From assembly GCA_014730295.1 (NCBI GenBank), contig WJIN01000076.1:1-11707 (forward strand): 11,707 nucleotides of DNA, written 5' to 3'. This stretch comes from Promethearchaeota archaeon (GTDB taxonomy: Archaea; Asgardarchaeota; Lokiarchaeia; Sigynarchaeales; SOKP01). Shown here in pieces: positions 6,727 through 11,707 of this stretch. How positions within the stretch are numbered: the first letter of the stretch is position 1; every line of letters begins with the position of its first letter. The notes beneath the pieces are model-generated. The model was not told the origin of the DNA, made no database searches, and saw only the letters and a program-made list of their open reading frames with translations. Made by a program: the position numbers and the translations under genes.

Positions 6727-7196
6727 CCTTTTTGAAATTCTAATTGAGAGTTGAATACCCATGAATCGAAAACCCAAGTTTGAAAATATGTCATAACAAA
6801 TTTCTCTTATAATTTCAATTTTTTCATAGATAAAGCTTTGAAAGGTAAAATATATTCTTAATCAAATCTACCCAACTTTACAATATTATAAATATAATAA
6901 AACAAGCTGTTAAAAAAAATTTGTATTTTCACAAAAACCCTATGAAAATTGGAATTTTTTTTTAGAAATACCTAATTTTTTAAAAAAAATAAGATATATT
7001 ACTATTATAGTTTTACATTTTTGTTTGTAATATTGATTAAAGTTGTTAAGGCAGATTAATTAGAACGAGATTTATAAACTTTGATTAGGGAGTATGAAAT
7101 TTTAATTTATCTATACATAGATATTAAGAATGAATAAATAGAATAAGCTGAATTAGGAATGATATATTTAAAATAAAATCCCAGAGAATTAAGAAA
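6716..7196. other. 481-bp divergent spacer between the GTPase and DUF362 genes
   Basis: On the minus strand it carries the GTPase Shine-Dalgarno (6724-6730) and a possible TATA (ATTATAAG, 6806-6813). A 25-codon upstream frame (6685-6762) starts at an ATG and overlaps the GTPase start in another frame. The middle (6910-6990) has A8, T9 and A8 tracts that may bend the DNA. On the plus side, TATA-like elements occur at 7070-7078 and 7161-7170. No RNA gene is recognised. A 15-bp sequence is repeated at both ends (6709-6723 and 7154-7168). Confidence 0.5.
7161..7172 (+). promoter_or_regulatory. Probable TATA box of the DUF362-ferredoxin gene
   Basis: GATATATTTAAA lies 25-36 bp before the ATG at 7197, so the transcript would have almost no leader, consistent with the lack of a Shine-Dalgarno sequence. 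A second candidate, ATTTATAAAC at 7070-7079, would give a leader of about 100 nt. I prefer the nearer one. Confidence 0.35.
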
Positions 7197-8366
7197 ATGA
7201 GTAAAAATAAAACAAGAGTATCTATTGTCAATATTGAAGATTTCCCCACAACTGAGGATGCAATAATCCATGCAATAGAGCTTATTGAATCCGATTTTCA
7301 TTTCAATCTAAATAGCGCAAAAGAGATTTTATTAAAACCAAATCTTTTGATAGGAAAAAAGGACGCATGTACGCAACCTGGATTTGTTAATGGTGTAATT
7401 AAATATCTGCAAAAGAAAGCTGTTGAGATGAAGAATGTTTTTATAGGGGACAGCCCAGGACAATTTAAAAAAAATGCCACTGATATTGCGAAAAAAGTAG
7501 GAATATATGAGGTATGTAGAGATTCTAGGGTAGAGTTTAAGGAATTTGAGAATGAAATCCCATATCATGAGAAAATAGAAGGCGGAGAAAAATTAACAGA
7601 TTACTATGTTTCAAAACCAATTAAAGATGCTGATATTCTTATCAATTTGCCCAAACTAAAGACGCATGGAGAGGCTACTATGACAGGTGCGATAAAAAAT
7701 TATTGGGGAATAATTCCGGGTGGTCTAAAGGCAAAATATCATCTCTTAGGAAAAACTCCGCATGAGTTTGGAAAATGTATCGCAGATAATTTTTCATGGG
7801 TTTATCATAACAAACCAAATCGTATTATCGTGTATGATCTCCAAAAGATAATGCAGGGAACTATGGGACCAGTATCAGGAAAAATGGTAGAATGGAATTT
7901 GGTAATGGCGGGTACAGATGAATTGGCATTAGATACCACAGCCTTAGAGCTTGGCGAGGTTGATCCAGAACTGATCCCTCATTTAAAGGAGGCAAAACAA
8001 AGAGAGTTGGGGATTAGTGAACTTGACAAGATTGAAATTGTGGGAATGACTCTTAATGAGGCTAAAAAAAAGACTCCAAAATTTAAAATTCCTGGAAAAC
8101 GCATGCTAAAGATAGGTTCCTATATAACGAGCAGGATTGTGTATAAAGTTACCAAGAAAATTCCGATTTTAAACAAGAATAAATGCATAGGATGTCAAGA
8201 ATGTGCTCAAATTTGCCCTGCCGATGCGATCGAATTCAAGAATTCAAAATATCCCGAATTTCAGAGAAAGAAATGCATATCTTGCTTATGCTGTTCAGAA
8301 TTATGTAGTCAACAAGCAATCGAGACAAAGAGGAGAGGAATTAAGGGATTATTCAAGGGATATTAA
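7197..8366 (+). CDS. DUF362 domain protein with C-terminal 2x[4Fe-4S] ferredoxin
   Basis: This 389-residue cytosolic protein has a DUF362 domain (about 1-290) and a ferredoxin domain (about 322-375). DUF362 hallmarks are LLKPNLL (45-51), IGDSPG (83-88), NLPKLKTHGEATMTGAIKN (150-168) leading to GIIPGG (171-176), and LALDTTALEL (243-252). The first cluster motif is C330-x2-C333-x2-C336-x3-C340-P. The second is C360-x2-C363-x2-C366-x3-C370 without the usual Pro, and with an extra Cys365. Both should bind [4Fe-4S], making this a redox protein. The reaction of DUF362 proteins is not established. The ATG at 7197 has no Shine-Dalgarno sequence but a well-placed TATA box. The gene is convergent with the M20-like gene, with 8 bp between stops. 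There is no redox partner nearby, so the electron donor is unknown. Confidence 0.87.
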   Translation: MSKNKTRVSIVNIEDFPTTEDAIIHAIELIESDFHFNLNSAKEILLKPNLLIGKKDACTQPGFVNGVIKYLQKKAVEMKNVFIGDSPGQFKKNATDIAKKVGIYEVCRDSRVEFKEFENEIPYHEKIEGGEKLTDYYVSKPIKDADILINLPKLKTHGEATMTGAIKNYWGIIPGGLKAKYHLLGKTPHEFGKCIADNFSWVYHNKPNRIIVYDLQKIMQGTMGPVSGKMVEWNLVMAGTDELALDTTALELGEVDPELIPHLKEAKQRELGISELDKIEIVGMTLNEAKKKTPKFKIPGKRMLKIGSYITSRIVYKVTKKIPILNKNKCIGCQECAQICPADAIEFKNSKYPEFQRKKCISCLCCSELCSQQAIETKRRGIKGLFKGY

Positions 8367-8374
8367 TCTCTTTT

Positions 8375-9772
8375 TCAAACGGATTTAATCTTTTCAAGAC
8401 GTTTTTTATAAGTGTTCAAAAAAAAATAATACCCTAAGCGCGCATTCACGATAGAACTCACTTGTACAAATTCATTCGCAGCATGAGCATTTCCTGCAAT
8501 TCCCAATCCCCCAGTAATATAATTCATTCCAAATTGATTATTTAAAATATTTAATGGAGAAGCTGCCGCACTAATCGGCCAAATTTCTGTAGGAATATGT
8601 AGGTTTGTAAAGGATTCTTCAAGACTTTTTACTAAGAGTGAATTTTTTGAGACCCTTGAGCTTCCATACCCCATATTTTTTATGATTTTAAAATTTGAGC
8701 TAAGTTTTGGTTTACATTTCTCTAATTTTACATGTAATTCATCTAATATACGATCAGGGGCAACGTTATGAGAAAATCTGATATCGATATTACAAGACGA
8801 TCTATTGGGAACAGAATTTTTAAAACCTGAGTTTAGATAACCCGATTTAAGAGTGGATATATTGAATGTCGGTTTGAAAAGATACCGATAAAAAAACTCA
8901 TCTGGTTCAGTGATGATTGAATTCATTATTCCTGCTTTTTTTTCAATCTCTTTTATAGAGATCTTATGTTTAAGAACTCTGAGAAGTTCGATATCTTCTG
9001 CACTTAACTCATATTTTTTTGAAAGGATTGGTAGGCTTATTTTATCTTGTGAAAAGAGAAAATTAATCAATCTTATAAGATCATAAGCGGGATTTGGAAT
9101 GATGTTTGCATAGGAAGAATGAACCTCTTCATTATCTGTGAATGTCTCAATCGTTAATGAAAGAATCCCTTTATAACCCAACTTGAGAACGGCGTCTCCA
9201 TCGAGATTTTGTTTTAGGGCGGGATAATATACATCTTCACACTTGCGGATATGGGCTAAATTGTTTTGAATGAATTGAGGAAATGAAGGAGAACCCAATT
9301 CTTCCTCTCCATCGAATATTAGATAAAGTGATAGAGGTAATTGATTCATTGATTTTAAAATTCTTACTATGTTCAAAAAAGCGATTAAGGGGGTTTTAGA
9401 GTTATAAGCTCCTCGTGCTAGAATGCATTCACCTACCTCTGGTAATGAAGGATTTGTTTTTATTTTCGCTTTAGACGGGGGTGAAATCCATTTATACTCA
9501 TCTTTAATTGGTTGTGTATCATACATCATGTAGATTAATAGATATGTTTCTGAGTTTCCTTTTACTTTAGAAAGAATTATGGGATTAATCTCTCCTTGAA
9601 ATTCGATTATTTCCTCAGATATGTCTTCGATGTACGTCTTGATATAGTTTAAAGCTTCATTTATTCCATTTTTGTTGGTTGTATTACTTTGAATTCGTAA
9701 AAAAGGAATCAATTCATTTCTAATGAACTCATTGTTTGTTCGATTGATTTGTTTCACAATATCATTTTCCAT
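8375..9772 (-). CDS. M20-family metallopeptidase-like protein with altered metal site
   Basis: This 465-residue protein has the M20/carboxypeptidase G2-dipeptidase architecture: a catalytic domain split by a dimerisation/lid domain (about 205-315). Recognisable segments are YMMYDTQP (81-88), LARGAYNSKTP (118-128), FDGEEELGSP (153-162), EVHSSYANIIPNP (216-228), NIDIRFS (328-334) and AHAANEF (429-435). Relatives hydrolyse peptides or N-acyl amino acids with two metal ions. Here the first His ligand of HxD is Met83, the bridging Asp is Asn124, and the Asp ligand expected around 182-186 (VYYPA) is absent. E157/E158, H218 and H430 remain. It may therefore be a one-metal or non-peptidase variant. 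I chose ATG 9772; GTG 9784 would add four residues but lies only a few bases from the presumed TATA box. It is divergent from the Roadblock gene. Confidence 0.83.
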   Translation of the reverse strand: MENDIVKQINRTNNEFIRNELIPFLRIQSNTTNKNGINEALNYIKTYIEDISEEIIEFQGEINPIILSKVKGNSETYLLIYMMYDTQPIKDEYKWISPPSKAKIKTNPSLPEVGECILARGAYNSKTPLIAFLNIVRILKSMNQLPLSLYLIFDGEEELGSPSFPQFIQNNLAHIRKCEDVYYPALKQNLDGDAVLKLGYKGILSLTIETFTDNEEVHSSYANIIPNPAYDLIRLINFLFSQDKISLPILSKKYELSAEDIELLRVLKHKISIKEIEKKAGIMNSIITEPDEFFYRYLFKPTFNISTLKSGYLNSGFKNSVPNRSSCNIDIRFSHNVAPDRILDELHVKLEKCKPKLSSNFKIIKNMGYGSSRVSKNSLLVKSLEESFTNLHIPTEIWPISAAASPLNILNNQFGMNYITGGLGIAGNAHAANEFVQVSSIVNARLGYYFFLNTYKKRLEKIKSV

Positions 9773-9787
9773 ATCAAAAATCACTTA

Positions 9788-9801
9788 AATTATTATAAAG
9801 T
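9788..9801. promoter_or_regulatory. Shared AT element between the divergent M20-like and Roadblock genes
   Basis: ATTATTATAAAGTT lies in the 60-bp gap between the two ATGs (9772 minus, 9833 plus). It reads as a TATA box in both directions: CTTTATAAT on the minus strand, TATTATAAAG on the plus. It is about 16-29 bp from the M20-like ATG, suggesting a leaderless message, and about 32-45 bp from the Roadblock ATG. No other TATA candidate fits in the gap. Confidence 0.4.
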
Positions 9802-9832
9802 TAAATTGATATTAATTCTTCTAGTAAATTAT

Positions 9833-10222
9833 ATGGATAATCCAAATTCTACAGATATTCCAAAAATTGGCAAATTGAATGAAATAATTGATAATATGAA
9901 AATGCAAGGGGATCTCTCGGGGGTGATCCTTGCCTATAAAGATGGAAGATTAATTGTCGAAAATGCGGAAGGCACATACAATTTTGAAGAGTTTATCCCT
10001 CTTATCGCATCAGCATTACGTAGTGCAGAAGATATTGGTGATTGTGTGAGCGGAAGGAAGGTTAAAAAGATAATCGCCCAATTAGAAGATATTTCCATAA
10101 TGATCTTAAAGACGAAAATCAAAAGTGCTTTCTTAGCGCTTATTATTAATGAGGAATCTTATGTAGGTTCTATTTTGGAGGATTTTGATACTTTATCAAA
10201 GCAAATAGAAGAAAATATATAG
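9833..10222 (+). CDS. Roadblock/LC7 domain protein (MglB-like)
   Basis: This protein of 129 residues consists almost wholly of one Roadblock/LC7 domain. Helix 1 is KLNEIIDNM (14-22), followed by the signature strand-turn-strand LSGVILAYKDGRLIVE (28-43), the long central helix (51-71), and the sheet and helix IMILKTKIKSAFLALII (89-105) with a C-terminal helix (111-128). Roadblock proteins dimerise and act as GTPase regulators or scaffolds: MglB is the GAP for the Ras-like MglA, and eukaryotic relatives serve in dynein and Ragulator complexes. The Rab-like GTPase 3.1 kb away is a plausible partner. I start it at ATG 9833; a longer frame from 9749 would add a hydrophobic leader that overlaps the divergent gene and does not belong to the family. 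No Shine-Dalgarno sequence is seen. Fold call is strong; the partner is inference. Confidence 0.85.
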   Translation: MDNPNSTDIPKIGKLNEIIDNMKMQGDLSGVILAYKDGRLIVENAEGTYNFEEFIPLIASALRSAEDIGDCVSGRKVKKIIAQLEDISIMILKTKIKSAFLALIINEESYVGSILEDFDTLSKQIEENI

Positions 10223-10264
10223 AATTAAACCATTGCATTCTATAACAAGATTTAACTAAAAAAG

Positions 10265-10277
10265 ATCTATAAATATT
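10265..10277 (+). promoter_or_regulatory. TATA box of the alpha/beta-hydrolase gene
   Basis: ATCTATAAATATT lies 31-43 bp before the ATG at 10308. Initiation about 25 bp downstream leaves a leader of roughly 10-15 nt that contains the Shine-Dalgarno-like AAGGGAA (10296-10302). This suggests the hydrolase is transcribed separately from the Roadblock gene 85 bp upstream. Confidence 0.45.
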
Positions 10278-10307
10278 TTTACTAGAAATAAACTCAAGGG
10301 AATTTAG

Positions 10308-11183
10308 ATGAATAGAGCATATATGAAGAATGAGACTTTCGATGGAACATACCCATTTAAACCGCATTTTGAAAAAATTAATGGATTTGATATGCATTAT
10401 ATCGATGAGGGAACAGGGGATCCTATACTATGTTTACATGGTGAGCCTACTTGGTCCTATCTATACAGGAATTTTATCAAAGAACTGTCAAACTCAAATC
10501 GAGTAATCGCTCCTGACCAAATGGGTTTCGGAAAAAGTGATGTTCCGCAAGAGAAGAAATATCGAATGCATGAACATATTGACAATCTTACGAAATTATT
10601 ACTAAAGTTGGATTTGAACAATATTACGCTTGTTGTTCAAGATTGGGGAGGTCCAATAGGTTTAGGATTCGCAGTCGATCATGCGGAGCGTATTAAGCGA
10701 TTGGTTATTATGAATACTTCAGTGGGAGTAATGCGTGAAGGGAGAAAACCTTGGTATGCAACTCTTGAAGAAAAGGGGATTTATAAAGAATTTATCATGA
10801 ATATTGAAGGAGTAATTAAAGGCGGTATTTATCACAAGGATAACATCACTGATTCGATGATTAACGCGTACACAGCACCGTTTCCGAGTGAGGAATATTA
10901 TATTGGAGCATTTGCTTGGCCTAAAGACATTCCCATAGGCGATTCACATCCAAGTGCGCCAACAATGAAACACGTACGAGAAAACTTAAATAATCTTTCA
11001 GAAAAAGAAAAGATTCTAATTTGGGGGTTGAAGGACCCCATCTTTCCGAAAAAAATGATAAATTGGTGGCAAAAAATTTATGACATCAAGACATATGAAA
11101 TAAAAGATGCATCGCATTTTCTCCAAGAGGATGCCCCTGTTGAGATAATCAGAATAATTGAAAAATTTTTAGAGGAAACTTAA
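10308..11183 (+). CDS. Haloalkane dehalogenase-like alpha/beta hydrolase
   Basis: This 291-residue cytosolic alpha/beta hydrolase is close to haloalkane dehalogenase subfamily I. The oxyanion segment is LHGEPTWSYLYR (43-54), followed by APDQMGFGKSD (68-78). The nucleophile elbow is VVQDWGGPIGL (109-119) with D112 as nucleophile and W113 as a halide-stabilising residue. The cap domain spans about 140-225. The acid is D243 in WGLKDPIF and the base is H270 in ASHFLQED. An Asp nucleophile rather than Ser means an alkyl-enzyme ester mechanism, as in dehalogenases and epoxide hydrolases. The Gln-Asp-Trp-Gly-Gly context and HGEPTW favour dehalogenase. The second halide-binding Trp should be in the cap (W149 or W204), and I cannot tell which. 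The natural substrate may not be halogenated. ATG 10308 has a Shine-Dalgarno sequence and TATA box. It is convergent with the EamA gene, 4 bp apart. Confidence 0.85.
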   Translation: MNRAYMKNETFDGTYPFKPHFEKINGFDMHYIDEGTGDPILCLHGEPTWSYLYRNFIKELSNSNRVIAPDQMGFGKSDVPQEKKYRMHEHIDNLTKLLLKLDLNNITLVVQDWGGPIGLGFAVDHAERIKRLVIMNTSVGVMREGRKPWYATLEEKGIYKEFIMNIEGVIKGGIYHKDNITDSMINAYTAPFPSEEYYIGAFAWPKDIPIGDSHPSAPTMKHVRENLNNLSEKEKILIWGLKDPIFPKKMINWWQKIYDIKTYEIKDASHFLQEDAPVEIIRIIEKFLEET

Positions 11184-11187
11184 TAAA

Positions 11188-11707
11188 TTAGATAATGATC
11201 AAAATAACACCAATAATAGTTAAGATCACACCGATAAAACCTTTTATCGAAATTTTTTCTTTATTTAGCATATAACTTATTGGAAGCGCAAAGAGAGGAT
11301 TAGCCGAAGCGATTAACGACATTATGGAAGCTCCTGCTATTCTTGCTGCTTCTGTAAAAAAATAAACACCTATAGATGTGCCGATTATCGAAGCGGAAAT
11401 TAACCATAACCATGTGCTTTTCTTCTCTAAATTATTACTAGTTTTTTCTTTTTTTACCATAATTGACAAAAGAACAAGCGCAAATGGAAATCTAATAACA
11501 TTTCCAACTATTGAACTTAGATTTTCATTAAAAAGGATACGATTGATTTCATTTGTGGCATAATCAATCATAACTAATCCCAGTGCCCATCCAAAAGAAG
11601 CAAATATCGCGAATAGTGAAGGAATTATTTTAGAATTTTTTGAATTGTTTTTTGAATGTTCGATCTTTTTTTTCACTCTTAATTCATTTTGATTAAAATT
11701 TAAGTCA
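11188..11707 (-). CDS. EamA/DMT-family transporter, C-terminal half, runs off the window
   Basis: About 172 residues are visible at the C-terminal end of a drug/metabolite-transporter superfamily protein. Numbering from the GTG at 11676, five helices lie at about residues 18-38, 58-74, 88-106, 115-136 and 144-162. They include the EamA-type GTSIGVYFFTEAARIAGAS (99-117) and the terminal SIKGFIGVILTIIGVILI (143-160). Full-length members have ten helices in two EamA repeats, so this is the second repeat. The lysine- and asparagine-rich stretch at 1-17 would be the loop between repeats. The frame stays open from the GTG to the window edge, so the true start is probably outside. The GTG would otherwise make a single-repeat protein. 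Such proteins export or import small metabolites; the substrate is unknown. Its stop is 4 bp from the convergent hydrolase stop. Confidence 0.8.
   Translation of the reverse strand, partial: DLNFNQNELRVKKKIEHSKNNSKNSKIIPSLFAIFASFGWALGLVMIDYATNEINRILFNENLSSIVGNVIRFPFALVLLSIMVKKEKTSNNLEKKSTWLWLISASIIGTSIGVYFFTEAARIAGASIMSLIASANPLFALPISYMLNKEKISIKGFIGVILTIIGVILIII

Noticed and set aside
6910..6990. A/T tracts in the GTPase/DUF362 spacer as a replication origin or phased bent DNA
   Set aside because: The tracts are not spaced at a helical repeat and there is no repeated origin-box pattern or Orc1/Cdc6 gene nearby.
7107..7301. 64-codon minus-strand frame over the DUF362 start
   Set aside because: It overlaps conserved coding sequence on the other strand and has no start signals; treated as a shadow.
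9749..9832. 28-residue N-terminal extension of the Roadblock protein
   Set aside because: It overlaps the start of the divergent M20-like gene, is compositionally like random AT-rich translation and is outside the Roadblock domain.
1..11707. tRNA, rRNA, CRISPR array, insertion sequence or integrase site
   Set aside because: I looked on both strands and saw no cloverleaf with a T-loop, no regularly spaced repeats, no transposase frame and no terminal repeats.

Overview
The window looks like the chromosome of an Asgard archaeon, most likely Lokiarchaeia-like. This is inferred from gene content and composition, not from a marker gene. The DNA is very AT-rich, spacers contain archaeal-style TATA boxes, and several genes are leaderless or nearly so. 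In about 5.5 kb there is a Rab/Ras-like small GTPase, a Roadblock/LC7 protein and a probable longin/roadblock-fold protein. All three are hallmarks of Asgard genomes. Around them lie a URO-D/methyltransferase-superfamily protein, a dolichol-kinase-type membrane protein, a DUF362-ferredoxin and a haloalkane-dehalogenase-like hydrolase.

Layout. 1-213 has no gene I can support. 214-1290 (-) is the URO-D-like protein. 1400-2551 (+) is a dolichol/polyprenol-kinase-like membrane protein and 2760-3491 (+) an orphan seven-helix membrane protein followed by a hairpin/T-tract terminator. 3605-4450 (+) is a HAD-IIA phosphatase whose stop overlaps that of the convergent longin-like gene at 4447-4812 (-). 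A 387-bp spacer holds a perfect inverted repeat, a T-rich hairpin and the promoter of a 63-residue orphan at 5200-5391 (+). 5392-6151 is gene-free. 6152-6715 (-) is the small GTPase. A 481-bp divergent spacer leads to the DUF362/4Fe-4S protein at 7197-8366 (+). 8375-9772 (-) is an M20-peptidase-like protein, divergent by 60 bp from the Roadblock gene at 9833-10222 (+). 10308-11183 (+) is the alpha/beta hydrolase. 11188-11707 (-) is the C-terminal half of an EamA transporter that runs off the right edge.

How the genes fit together. Most are single-gene units. All three convergent pairs are packed to within 8 bp of each other, while divergent spacers can be long. The GTPase, Roadblock and longin-like proteins could act together as switch and regulator, by analogy with MglA/MglB and eukaryotic Rab/longin/roadblock systems, but they are not one operon. 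The metabolic genes show no obvious shared pathway.

Most notable points: the GTPase has no ATG, GTG or TTG upstream of its P-loop and very probably starts at ATT (6715-6713) behind a perfect Shine-Dalgarno sequence; that start and part of the Shine-Dalgarno lie in a perfect inverted repeat; and the M20-like protein has lost the ligands of one of its two metal sites. I do not see a clear new multi-gene system.
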